A DNA stretch of 64,000 nucleotides. It comes from Streptomyces violaceorubidus. GTDB taxonomy: Bacteria > Actinomycetota > Actinomycetes > Streptomycetales > Streptomycetaceae. The notes beneath the pieces were generated by a model. The model did not search any database, had not been told where the DNA came from, and worked only from the letters and a program-made list of their open reading frames with translations. A program made the translations under genes and the position numbers. Numbering within the stretch: position 1 is the first letter of the stretch; each line of letters opens with the position of its first letter. The stretch is taken from the NCBI RefSeq assembly GCF_000717995.1, contig NZ_JODM01000034.1:12466-76465 (forward strand). The letters are read 5' to 3'. This document shows, piece by piece, positions 17,348 to 25,235 of this stretch.

Positions 17348-17434
17348 GGCCGGGGGACGAAGAAGGCGCCCGCTGCGGCCGGGGGACGAAGAAGGCGCCC
17401 GCTGCGGCCGGGGGACGGAGAAGGCGCCCGCTGC
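17348..17434. repeat. Three tandem 29-bp repeats
   Basis: Three head-to-tail 29-bp units (17348-17376, 17377-17405, 17406-17434) start GGCCGGGGGACGAAGAAGG; the third has one A-to-G change, and a partial fourth begins at 17435. The unit length is not a multiple of three and no gene uses it. It lies about 50 bp upstream of the small membrane gene pair. The rest of 17301-17714 shows no gene. Confidence 0.85.
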
Positions 17435-17673
17435 GGCCGCCAGCACCGCGTCCGCCGCCGCCGGCCCGCCCACGTGGCGCCGGCGCCGGTAGACCCTGGT
17501 GCGGTGCACCCCCCGCGCGGGCGGCGACGCCCTCCGCGGTGAGCCCTTCGTGACCGGTCTCGGGCCGGGCCGGTGGAGCGCGTCACCGAGCCCGTACGGA
17601 CGATCCTGTCGGGCACCGTCACGGAGCTGGAGCGGGCCGCCGCGCAGGGGGCAGGGGACCCGCGGAACGGACA

Positions 17674-17708
17674 GGACCCCAGCTCGTTCCTGCGGTGAGC
17701 TGGGGTCC
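17674..17708 (-). terminator. Terminator of tRNA-Lys
   Basis: A perfect 12-bp stem GGACCCCAGCTC (17674-17685) / GAGCTGGGGTCC (17697-17708), located just beyond the tRNA-Lys 3' end on the minus strand. Confidence 0.85.
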
Positions 17709-17714
17709 GGCGGG

Positions 17715-17787
17715 TAGGCCCTGTGGGACTCGAACCCACAACCAATGGATTAAAAGTCCACTGCTCTGCCAATTGAGCTAAGGGCCC
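17715..17787 (-). tRNA. tRNA-Lys (TTT)
   Basis: A 73-nt cloverleaf on the minus strand. The anticodon loop is CTTTTAA, the acceptor stem GGGCCCT/AGGGCCT with discriminator A, and the T-loop TTCGAGT. The end CCA is not encoded. Confidence 0.95.
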
Positions 17788-17903
17788 AGGCGATGTGTCG
17801 CGCGGTGTTGCGTGATGTTGCCACACCGAGCATAGCCCGACGCCGCCGGGACGCCGATCGGGTATCGGGGTCACGGCCGCGTCGGAGGGCGTGGGACCCC
17901 GGG

Positions 17904-19439
17904 CTACGGGTCCGCCGGCTCGGGGGCGCCCGCCCGGGCGGCGGCACGGGCGCGGGTGCGTTCGTGGTCGGGGTTGAGGAACCAGTGCCGGGCGGAGGCC
18001 AGCCACCAGGTGGCGGCGAAGCCCAGGACGACCAGGACGGCGACGGGTGCGTAGTTGAAGGTCTCCCAGGTGACCGGGGAGACCTGGGGCAGCATGAACA
18101 GGACCGTGATGACGACGACCCACGTCACGGCGACCACCCCCACCGGCTGCGACCAGCGGCCCAGGTGCCACGGCCCGCGTTCGAAGGCGGCACCCCTGCG
18201 GACGCGCAGCAGGGTCGGGATGACGTAGGCGATGTAGAGGCCGATGACCGCGATGGACGTCACGGCGGCGTAGGCCGTGACGTTGATGAGGTACGGAAGG
18301 CCCAGGACGAGCGCGGCCAGGGCGGCCAGCCAGACCGCCGCGACCGGGGTGCGGGTGCGCGGGTTCACCGAGTGCCAGAGGTGCGACCAGGGCAGCGCGC
18401 CGTCCCGGGAGAAGGCGTAGATCATGCGGCTGTTGGCCGTCACCGACGCCATCCCGCAGAAGAGCTGCGCGCCGATGACGACGAGCAGCAGCAGCTTGCC
18501 CGCCGTCGCGCCGAGGGCGTCGAGCAGGATCTGGGCGGGCGGCGCACCGGTCGGGGACGTCAGGGCGCCGTCGTAGGACTGGATGGCGAAGGTGAAGCCG
18601 AGGAGGAGGACGAAGCCCGCGATCCAGGAGGTCCAGATGGAGCGGACGATGCCCTTCGGGCCGGCCGTGGACGCGTCGTGCGTCTCCTCGGTCATGTGGG
18701 CGGAGGCGTCGTAGCCGGTGAAGGTGTACTGGGCCATCAGGAGACCGATGAGGACGACGTACGCCCCGCTGCTCCAGCCCGTGTTGTTCACGAACTCGCC
18801 GAAGACGAAGGACGCCGACTGGTGGTGGTCCGGCGCGAAGGTCAGCGCGCCGACGATGACCGCGACGCCGAGGACGTGCCACCACACGCTCACGCTGTTC
18901 AGCAGACCGACGATGCCGACGCCGAAGGTGTTCAGCAGGCCGTGCAGGATCAGGATGGCCGCGAAGAGCAGGATCGTGCGGCCCGGCGTCACCTCGAAGT
19001 CGAACTGCAGGTTCAGGTAGGCGCCCAGGAAGGACGCGGCGCCGAAGTCGATGCCGGCGGTGACCGCGACCTGGCCCAGTACGTTGAACCAGCCCGTGAA
19101 CCAGGCCCAGGCCGCCGCCGAGCGCGGGGGCGCCAGACGGTGCGCCCAGAAGTACAGGCCCGCCGAGGTCGGGTACGCCGAGCAGATCTCGGCCATCGCC
19201 AGACCGACGAAGAGCGTCATCAGGCCGACGGCGACCCAGCCCCACGTGATGACGGCGGGGCCGCCCGTGTTCATGCCGAAGAGGTAGAGGGTCAGGCAGC
19301 CCGACAGGACCGAGATGATCGTGAAGGAGACCGCGTAGTTGGAGAACGCCGACATGCGGCGGGCCAGAACCTGGGTGTAGCCGAGCTGGGCCAGCCGTTC
19401 CTCGTCCGACAGCCCACTCACCTTGGCGTCATCTGTCAT
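17904..19439 (-). CDS. APC superfamily amino acid permease
   Basis: A 511-aa transporter with about 12 hydrophobic segments. APC-family features are visible: AVSFTIISVLSGCLTLYLFG in segment 1, FVGLAMAEICSAYPTSAGLYFW in segments 2-3, and QYTFTGYDASAHMTEET in segment 6. It belongs to the amino acid / GABA / choline permease branch and probably imports amino acids or amines using ion gradients; the substrate is unknown. ATG 19439 is preceded by a G-rich stretch and starts MTDDAKVSGLSDEERL. It is monocistronic, lying between tRNA-Lys and the DEAD-box gene on the same strand. Confidence 0.88.
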   Translation of the reverse strand: MTDDAKVSGLSDEERLAQLGYTQVLARRMSAFSNYAVSFTIISVLSGCLTLYLFGMNTGGPAVITWGWVAVGLMTLFVGLAMAEICSAYPTSAGLYFWAHRLAPPRSAAAWAWFTGWFNVLGQVAVTAGIDFGAASFLGAYLNLQFDFEVTPGRTILLFAAILILHGLLNTFGVGIVGLLNSVSVWWHVLGVAVIVGALTFAPDHHQSASFVFGEFVNNTGWSSGAYVVLIGLLMAQYTFTGYDASAHMTEETHDASTAGPKGIVRSIWTSWIAGFVLLLGFTFAIQSYDGALTSPTGAPPAQILLDALGATAGKLLLLVVIGAQLFCGMASVTANSRMIYAFSRDGALPWSHLWHSVNPRTRTPVAAVWLAALAALVLGLPYLINVTAYAAVTSIAVIGLYIAYVIPTLLRVRRGAAFERGPWHLGRWSQPVGVVAVTWVVVITVLFMLPQVSPVTWETFNYAPVAVLVVLGFAATWWLASARHWFLNPDHERTRARAAARAGAPEPADP

Positions 19440-19510
19440 GCCCCCAGCAATTCCCTCACCGTGGGCGTGACATGCGTCACTCCGCAGCCGAAGTCGGACC
19501 GCAACGCGAA

Positions 19511-19550
19511 GCGCCGTGGCCTCCACCCGTTGGGGCGGAGGCCACGGCGC
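19511..19550 (-). terminator. Terminator of DEAD-box helicase gene
   Basis: A perfect 14-bp stem GCGCCGTGGCCTCC (19511-19524) / GGAGGCCACGGCGC (19537-19550), about 20 bp after the helicase stop codon. Confidence 0.8.
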
Positions 19551-19568
19551 GTCTCACCTGTTCAGGCG

Positions 19569-21764
19569 TCAGCCGTTGCGCTTCCAGCGCGGCTTGTCGT
19601 CACGACGGCCGAAGGACGAACCGCGGTGGTCGTCGCGGCGGCCGTAGGGGCGGTCGTGGCCGCCGGAGCGGAAGCCGGGACGGTCGCCCTGGCGGTCGCG
19701 GTTGAACGGACGGTCGCTGCCACGGTGTCCGCCGCGCTCGCCGCGGTCGTCACGGCGGAAGCCGCCACGGTCGTCACGCCGGTCCAAGGAACGGCCACCG
19801 CGGTCACCGCGGTCGTCACGGCGCTCGAAGGAACGCCCGCCACGGTCGTCACGCCGGTCGTCGCGACGGTCGTCACGGCGGAAACCGCCACGGTCGTCAC
19901 GGCGCTCGAACGAACGCCCACCACGGTCACCGCGGTCGTCACGACGCTCGAAGGAACGGCCACCACGGTCGTCACGCCGGTCGTCGCGACGGTCGTCACG
20001 GCGGAAACCGCCACGGTCGTCACGCCGCTCGAACGAACGCCCACCACGGTCACCGCGGTCGTCACGACGCTCGAACGGACGCCCACCGCGGTCGTCACGG
20101 CGCTCGAAGGAACGCCCGCCACGGTCGTCACGGCGGTCACCGCGCTCGTCACGCCGGTGGTCGCGACGCTCGTACGCGCGCTCCCGGTCGCTGCCGCTGC
20201 CGTTGCCGGCGCGCTCCGTCTTCTCCACGTCCAGGGCGCCGGGCTGCTCGGGCAGCGAGACCTCGGCCTCGGCGGACGCGGCGGTCACCTCGGCCAGCAC
20301 CGTCTCCGGGTCCTCGCCGCGCTCCCGCGCGACCCTGGCGACCAGGCGGTCGGCCTCCTCGCGCAGTTCGGTGGCACGGCGCTGGGCCCGCTCCAGCTCC
20401 TTGGTGAGCTGGGTGACCTCGCGCTCGGCCTGCTGCGCCGCGTTGCCCGCGGACTCGGCCTGGACCTCGGTCATCGACCGGGCACCGGTGATCTCGGCGA
20501 CCTCCGGGTCGAAGGCGGCGCCGCCCTGGATGATGTGGCGCGTGGCGTCGACGCCCGCGTCCTCCATCAGCCGGAAGATCTGGCGGCGCTGGTGCGGCAG
20601 GGACAGCGAGACGACCGTGCCGGTGCGGCCCGCGCGCGCCGTACGGCCGGCGCGGTGCAGGTAGTCCTTGTGGTCGCCGGCCGGGTCCACGTTCAGGACG
20701 AGGTCGATGCCGTCGACGTGGATGCCGCGGGCGGCGACGTCGGTGGCGACCAGGACGTTGACGTAACCGTCCTTGAAGTCGGCCAGCGTGCGGGTGCGCG
20801 CGCCCTGGGTCATGCCGCCGTGCAGCGCGTCCGCCTTGGCACCGGCGTCGCGCAGCTGCTCGGCGACGCGGTCGGCGCCCAGCTGGGTGCGGACGAAGAT
20901 GATGGTGCGGCCCTTGCGGGAGGCGATGGCCGCGGTGACCGGCGCCTTGTCCTTGGGCTTCACGACCAGGATGTGGTGCGACATGGTCGTCACCGCGCCC
21001 TGGGCCGCGTCCACCTCGTGGAGGGCCGGGTCCGTCAGGTACCGGTCGACGAGGGTCTTGATCTCGTTCTCCATGGTGGCGGAGAAGAGCATCCGCTGGC
21101 CGCCGGCCGGGACCTGGTCGAGCAGCTCGGTGACCTCGGGCAGGAAGCCCAGGTCGGACATCTGGTCGGCCTCGTCGAGGACCGCGATCTGCACGTTCTC
21201 CAGGGAGCAGGCGCCGCGGTTGATGATGTCGCGCAGGCGGCCGGGGGTGGCGACCAGGACGTCGACGCCGCGTTCGAGGGCGTAGATCTGGTTGCCCATC
21301 GAGGTGCCGCCGCAGACGACCTTCATCTTCAGGCCGAGGACGTCGCCGTACGGCTGGAGCGCGTCGGCGACCTGCATGGCCAGCTCGCGGGTCGGGGTGA
21401 GGATGACGGCGCGGGGCTTGTGCTTCTCGGTGCGGCCGCCCGCCAGCGTGGCGAGGGTCGGCAGACCGAAGGAGAGGGTCTTGCCGGAGCCGGTGCGGCC
21501 CCGGCCGAGGATGTCCTTGCCCGCCAGCGCGTCCGGGATGGTCGCGGCCTGGATCGGGAAGGGGGTGGTCACGCCGTTCTGCGCGAGCTTGCGCACGACG
21601 CCCTCGGGCAGACCGAGGTCGGCGAACGTCGGCTCGGGGGCCTTGGCGGGCTCCGGGGCCTCGGTGGCCGCGGAGGCGTCCACGGCCTCGACGGCCTCCG
21701 GTGCAACCTCGACGCCCTCGGCGTTCTCGGGCACGACGACGTGATCAGTACTGATGATGGACAT
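19569..21764 (-). CDS. DEAD-box ATP-dependent RNA helicase
   Basis: A 731-aa cold-shock/RNA-turnover type helicase. A Glu/Ala-rich N-terminus (1-45) precedes the Q motif region (TFADLGLPEG). Walker A is GRGRTGSGKT, then PTRELA, VATPGRL, DEAD (VLDEADQMSD), SAT (LFSATME), ATDVAARGIHV and HRAGRTARAG. A coiled segment follows (about 440-500), then a C-terminal tail of about 190 residues rich in RGG, RDDR and SFERR, which should bind RNA. The tail contains nearly identical 41-aa repeats. A 300-bp leader precedes ATG 21764, compatible with cold-shock control. It is monocistronic with its own terminator. Confidence 0.92.
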   Translation of the reverse strand: MSIISTDHVVVPENAEGVEVAPEAVEAVDASAATEAPEPAKAPEPTFADLGLPEGVVRKLAQNGVTTPFPIQAATIPDALAGKDILGRGRTGSGKTLSFGLPTLATLAGGRTEKHKPRAVILTPTRELAMQVADALQPYGDVLGLKMKVVCGGTSMGNQIYALERGVDVLVATPGRLRDIINRGACSLENVQIAVLDEADQMSDLGFLPEVTELLDQVPAGGQRMLFSATMENEIKTLVDRYLTDPALHEVDAAQGAVTTMSHHILVVKPKDKAPVTAAIASRKGRTIIFVRTQLGADRVAEQLRDAGAKADALHGGMTQGARTRTLADFKDGYVNVLVATDVAARGIHVDGIDLVLNVDPAGDHKDYLHRAGRTARAGRTGTVVSLSLPHQRRQIFRLMEDAGVDATRHIIQGGAAFDPEVAEITGARSMTEVQAESAGNAAQQAEREVTQLTKELERAQRRATELREEADRLVARVARERGEDPETVLAEVTAASAEAEVSLPEQPGALDVEKTERAGNGSGSDRERAYERRDHRRDERGDRRDDRGGRSFERRDDRGGRPFERRDDRGDRGGRSFERRDDRGGFRRDDRRDDRRDDRGGRSFERRDDRGDRGGRSFERRDDRGGFRRDDRRDDRRDDRGGRSFERRDDRGDRGGRSLDRRDDRGGFRRDDRGERGGHRGSDRPFNRDRQGDRPGFRSGGHDRPYGRRDDHRGSSFGRRDDKPRWKRNG
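19790..20130. repeat. 123-bp in-frame repeats in helicase tail
   Basis: Nearly identical blocks recur with a 123-bp period (for example ACGCCGGTCGTCGCGACGG begins at 19851 and 19974), i.e. 41 codons. Shorter partial copies flank them. They encode the SFERRDDRGDRGG / GGFRRDDRRDDRRDDRGG motifs. Confidence 0.85.
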
Positions 21765-22067
21765 GCGAATGCGAAACCTTCCGGAGTCTCTCGTCGGCAC
21801 GCGCCCGTCAACTCCGTGAATCGCGATTCGCAATACGACCGCCTCGATGCGGTCCACCACGGCAGCAAAGGAGAGTACGCGCCACACGGCGCGCTCTGCG
21901 GTGGCGCCGGGCAAATGGGATCAAACGATCTACCACCATACGCACCCTCCACCCCTGAAGGCAAACCGGCCGCACATGCCCAGGTCAGCGGCCCGCAGCC
22001 GGCGCCCGGTGCCCACCCCCGGCCACCCGGCCGCACTGGGCCCCGCCCGCACGTCGGCCCGTCCGCC
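21765..22067. other. 5' leader region of helicase gene
   Basis: A 303-bp non-coding stretch, less GC-rich near 21780-21960 than its neighbours. It probably contains the helicase promoter and a long untranslated leader. No RNA element was recognised. Confidence 0.4.
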
Positions 22068-22622
22068 CTACGCCGGTGCCCCGGCCGCCGGCGCGGGCTC
22101 CCGCTGTTCGAGCTGGGTCCCGGGAGGCTCGTGCGCCGAGGAGGAGGGCTCGGCCACCGTCGGCTCCGGCGTCGGGGAGGCGGGCGGCTCCGCGGTCCGG
22201 GTCGGCTCCGGCTCGGCCGTCCGGGTGGGCTCCGCCGGGGGCGTCCCGGTGGGCTCGGGGTCGAGGTTCCCGCCGTTCGGCGGCGGAGCCCCGGTCGGGC
22301 GGGCGGCCGGGGGCTCCGAGGCGGCCCCGGCCTCGCCCTTTGCGCGCTTGCCGCCCTCGCCCTTGCCGTCGCCCTTGTCCTTCTCCTTGCCCTTGGCCTT
22401 CTTCCCCTTGCCGGGCCCGTCGTCGGCCGCGGCCGCGTCGTACCCGGCGTTGCCTCCGGTGACCGCGGGTCCGCCCTCCGGGACCGCGCCGCCCCGTTCC
22501 CCGGCGGAGTGCGACGGCCTGGCGCCCCCGCCGGACTCGTCGCCGACGCTCATGCAGCCGGCGGCAGCGGCGACGGCCAGGGCGGTGGCGGCCAGACGGA
22601 CGGGTACGTACAAGGGGCGCAC
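22068..22622 (-). CDS. Putative lipoprotein, Pro/Glu-rich
   Basis: About 184 aa. A basic N-terminus and hydrophobic segment (LAATALAVAAAAGC) end in a lipobox-like AAGC, predicting lipidation at Cys near residue 23. The mature part is low complexity: a Lys/Gly/Glu stretch (KGKKAKGKEKDKGDGKG), then repeats of EPTRTAEP. No enzymatic domain is seen. GTG 22622 has GGAGG eight bases upstream; GTG 22631 would add three residues. The function is unknown; an envelope spacer or wall-associated protein is a guess. Confidence 0.65.
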   Translation of the reverse strand: MRPLYVPVRLAATALAVAAAAGCMSVGDESGGGARPSHSAGERGGAVPEGGPAVTGGNAGYDAAAADDGPGKGKKAKGKEKDKGDGKGEGGKRAKGEAGAASEPPAARPTGAPPPNGGNLDPEPTGTPPAEPTRTAEPEPTRTAEPPASPTPEPTVAEPSSSAHEPPGTQLEQREPAPAAGAPA

Positions 22623-22717
22623 GGCGGCCACCTCCGGGGTTCAAGGAGTCGACCTGCCCAACTCCCGTCACCCACAAGAGGACACGCGCCCGGCGGGGCG
22701 GACTTGACCCGAGCGCG

Positions 22718-23068
22718 TCACCCGTACCCGAGGGAGTGCAGCCGCGCGTCGTCGATCCCGAAGTGGTGGGCGATCTCGTGAACGACCGTCACCTCGGTCT
22801 CGGCGACCACGTCTTCACGCGTCGCGCAGAACCGCAGCGTCGGCCCCCGGTAGATGGTGATCCGGTCCGGCAGCACGCCCGCGTACCACTCCCCGCGCTC
22901 CGTCAGCGGCGTCCCCTCGTACAGCCCCAGCAGCTCGGGATCGTCCGCCGGCGGTTCGTCCTCGACGAACACCGCGACGTTGTCCATCAGCCGCGTCAGC
23001 TCCGGCGGGATCCGGTCCAGGGCCTCGGCGACCAGTTCCTCGAACTCCTCGCGCGTCATCTCCAGCAC
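22718..23068 (-). CDS. Small zincin-like metallopeptidase
   Basis: A 116-aa member of the minimal metallopeptidase family (zincin, DUF1025 type). The zinc motif HEIAHHFGID lies at about residues 97-106, preceded by an acidic middle part (VFVEDEPPADDPELLGLYEG) and PDRITIYRGP. Such small actinobacterial zincins are widespread but their substrates are unknown. The start is GTG 23068 or ATG 23059. It is divergent from the metallophosphoesterase gene with about 115 bp between starts. Confidence 0.85.
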   Translation of the reverse strand: MLEMTREEFEELVAEALDRIPPELTRLMDNVAVFVEDEPPADDPELLGLYEGTPLTERGEWYAGVLPDRITIYRGPTLRFCATREDVVAETEVTVVHEIAHHFGIDDARLHSLGYG

Positions 23069-23183
23069 ACGCCCATTGTCGGGTACGACCGTGGAGTACG
23101 ACCCGCATATCCGCCCCGGGGCCCGGGCATACGGGACCAATGGACCGCGTCCTGGCCGCACCCCGCACGCCCTGGCCGAGGTG

Positions 23184-24761
23184 ATGAACCCCATCCGCAA
23201 CGCCACCCGCCTCCTCACCCGCCGCTACCGCGACCGGCTCGCCCGCCGCGACCGGACCGCGTCCGCCGCCCCCGAGCTCGCCGTCCGCCCCCGCCCCTGG
23301 GCCCGCGCCGCCGGTCTGGTCGCCGTCGTCCTGCTCGGCGCCTGGCTCGGGCTGCTGGTCGTCGGCAACGTCCGGGTCCCGGTCGGGCCCATGGACACGA
23401 CGATGACCCTGCGCCCCTCGCTGGCCGGCGGCACGAAGATCAACGTCTCGCCGCTGGGCGCCCTCCAGCTCGACAGCCACGTCGCCCCGGTCCGCCTCGA
23501 CGTCAACGTCGACCAGCTGGACCCGGCCCGCGCCCAGGCCCTCGTCGACCACCCCGAACGCCTCTCCGGCCTCCAGGACGAGGTCGCCCAGGACGTGGGG
23601 CACGGCGCGCTCGACCTCGCCGTCCGCTCCTGCGTGGCCGTCGTCACCGGCGCCACCGCGCTCGGCCTCGCCGTCTACCGCCGTCCCCGGCGCGCCCTCG
23701 GCGCGGGCGGACTCGCGCTCACCCTGCTGGTCGCCTCCGGCGGCACCGCCTACGCAACCTGGAACCCCGACTCCGTCCTGGAACCGAAGTTCTCCGGCCT
23801 GCTCTCCTCCGCGCCCTCCCTGGTCGGCAACGCGCGCAGCATCGTGACCGAGTTCGACGTCTACCAGAAGGAGCTGGCCCGCCTGGTGACCAACGTGACC
23901 AAGCTCTACGACGTCACCTCCACGCTCCCCGCCTACCAGCCCGACCCGACCACGATCCGCGTCCTGCACGTGTCGGACATCCACCTGAACCCGGCGAGCT
24001 GGAAGATCATCGCCTCGCTGGTGCAGCAGTACAAGGTGAACGTGATCGTCGACTCCGGCGACACGATGGATCACGGCACGGCCGCGGAGAACAGCTTCCT
24101 GGACCCCGTCGAGGACCTCGGCGCCCCCTACGTCTGGGTCCGCGGCAACCACGACTCGCGCGGCACCCAGGAGTACCTGAAGCACCTGAAGAACGCGCAC
24201 GTCCTGGACGACGGCCACGCCCGGACCGTGGCGGGACTGCGCTTCGCCGGGATGGGCGACCCGCAGTACACCCCCGACCGCTCCCGGGCGGACGGCGCCG
24301 AGGCCTCCCAGGAACTGGCCGGCGCCCGCCTCGCCTCCGCCCTGCGCGACCAGAGCGCGGCCGGCACCCCCGTGGACGTCGCCATCGCCCACGAGCCGTC
24401 GGCCGCCCGCGAGGTCGACGGCGACGTTCCGCTGGTGCTCGCCGGCCACCTCCACCACGAGGACATGAAGGTCATGAAGTACGGCACCCGGCTGCGCGTC
24501 GAGGGGTCCACCGGCGGCAGCGGACTGCGCGCGGTCGAGGGCAAGTACCCCGACCCCATCCAGGCGTCGATCCTCTACTTCGACCGGGACACCCGGCGCC
24601 TCCAGGCCTGGGACGAGATCGAGCTGGGCGGCCTGGGCCTGACGACGGCCGAGGTCAGCCGCCATCTCCCGAAGGAGAACCAGCCCGGCGCCACCCCTTC
24701 CCCTTCCGGCACCGGCCCGTCCCCCTCCGCTCCGGGCAGCCCCGCCCCCAGCACTCCGTAA
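23184..24761 (+). CDS. Membrane-anchored metallophosphoesterase
   Basis: A 525-aa protein. It has an N-terminal transmembrane helix (about 44-62), a second hydrophobic region (about 150-195), and a calcineurin-like phosphoesterase domain from about residue 265. Metal-site motifs are VLHVSDIHLNP, IVDSGDTMDHG, VRGNHDSRG and LAGHLHHEDM. The C-terminal 40 residues are Pro/Ser-rich. The active domain probably faces outside, acting on envelope phosphoesters; the substrate is unknown. ATG 23184 overlaps an upstream GTG (23181). It stands upstream of the tRNA cluster. Confidence 0.88.
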   Translation: MNPIRNATRLLTRRYRDRLARRDRTASAAPELAVRPRPWARAAGLVAVVLLGAWLGLLVVGNVRVPVGPMDTTMTLRPSLAGGTKINVSPLGALQLDSHVAPVRLDVNVDQLDPARAQALVDHPERLSGLQDEVAQDVGHGALDLAVRSCVAVVTGATALGLAVYRRPRRALGAGGLALTLLVASGGTAYATWNPDSVLEPKFSGLLSSAPSLVGNARSIVTEFDVYQKELARLVTNVTKLYDVTSTLPAYQPDPTTIRVLHVSDIHLNPASWKIIASLVQQYKVNVIVDSGDTMDHGTAAENSFLDPVEDLGAPYVWVRGNHDSRGTQEYLKHLKNAHVLDDGHARTVAGLRFAGMGDPQYTPDRSRADGAEASQELAGARLASALRDQSAAGTPVDVAIAHEPSAAREVDGDVPLVLAGHLHHEDMKVMKYGTRLRVEGSTGGSGLRAVEGKYPDPIQASILYFDRDTRRLQAWDEIELGGLGLTTAEVSRHLPKENQPGATPSPSGTGPSPSAPGSPAPSTP

Positions 24762-24841
24762 ACCGTTTTGGCGATACCTCCCGCCATCCCATATGCTTCT
24801 CACGTCCCCGACGCGCTGCGAAGCGCCCAGGCGGGCCGATA

Positions 24842-24914
24842 GCCCTCATCGTCTAGCGGCCTAGGACGCCGCCCTTTCAAGGCGGTAGCACGGGTTCGAA
24901 TCCCGTTGGGGGCA
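24842..24914 (+). tRNA. tRNA-Glu (TTC)
   Basis: A 73-nt cloverleaf. The anticodon loop is CTTTCAA, the acceptor GCCCTCA/TGGGGGC, the discriminator A, and the T-loop TTCGAAT. It is the first of three tRNA genes in a cluster. Confidence 0.95.
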
Positions 24915-24948
24915 CGCAGTACATGTGCGACACTGTCGTACGAAGCTT

Positions 24949-25023
24949 GGTCCTGTGGAGCAGTTTGGAGTGCTCGCCACCCTGTCAAGGTGGAGGCCGC
25001 GGGTTCAAATCCCGTCAGGACCG
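24949..25023 (+). tRNA. tRNA-Asp (GTC), copy 1
   Basis: A 75-nt cloverleaf with anticodon loop CTGTCAA, acceptor GGTCCTG/CAGGACC and discriminator G. It is identical along its full length to the copy at 29301. Confidence 0.95.
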
Positions 25024-25028
25024 CTGAG

Positions 25029-25042
25029 GTTTCACGTGAAAC
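25029..25042. promoter_or_regulatory. parS site (ParB-binding)
   Basis: GTTTCACGTGAAAC, a perfect match to the 14-bp Streptomyces/Bacillus parS palindrome. It lies inside a 20-bp perfect palindrome (25026-25045) between tRNA-Asp and tRNA-Phe. ParB loads here for origin-region segregation. It is the only parS I found in the window. Confidence 0.9.
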
Positions 25043-25047
25043 CTCGC

Positions 25048-25121
25048 GGCTGGGTAGCTCAGTTGGTACGAGCGATCGCCTGAAAAGCGATAGGTCGCCG
25101 GTTCGACCCCGGCCCCAGCCA
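25048..25121 (+). tRNA. tRNA-Phe (GAA)
   Basis: A 74-nt cloverleaf with anticodon loop CTGAAAA, acceptor GGCTGGG/CCCAGCC and discriminator A. It is the last gene of the Glu-Asp-Phe cluster. Confidence 0.95.
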
Positions 25122-25126
25122 CAGCA

Positions 25127-25154
25127 AAGACCCCGATCTTTTGATCGGGGTCTT
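25127..25154 (+). terminator. Terminator of tRNA cluster
   Basis: Stem AAGACCCCGATC / GATCGGGGTCTT with a TTTT loop and T-rich end, immediately after tRNA-Phe. Confidence 0.9.
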
Positions 25155-25235
25155 GTTGTATGCACCCGAGATTGTATGCACCCGAGACAAAAGCGTTCGC
25201 CAGGATTTTCCCGAGGATGAGATCCTGGAACCCGT

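Noticed and set aside
17348..17434. 29-bp repeats considered as a CRISPR array.
   Set aside because: The units are directly adjacent without spacers and no cas gene is present.
17565..17698. A plus-strand peptide ending DPSSFLR considered as a gene remnant.
   Set aside because: Its last codons coincide with the perfect terminator hairpin of tRNA-Lys, no homologous domain is seen and no start is available.
17793..22781. A 1662-codon plus-strand open frame across the permease and helicase genes.
   Set aside because: It is the antisense shadow of two well-recognised minus-strand genes; its protein is low complexity with no domain.
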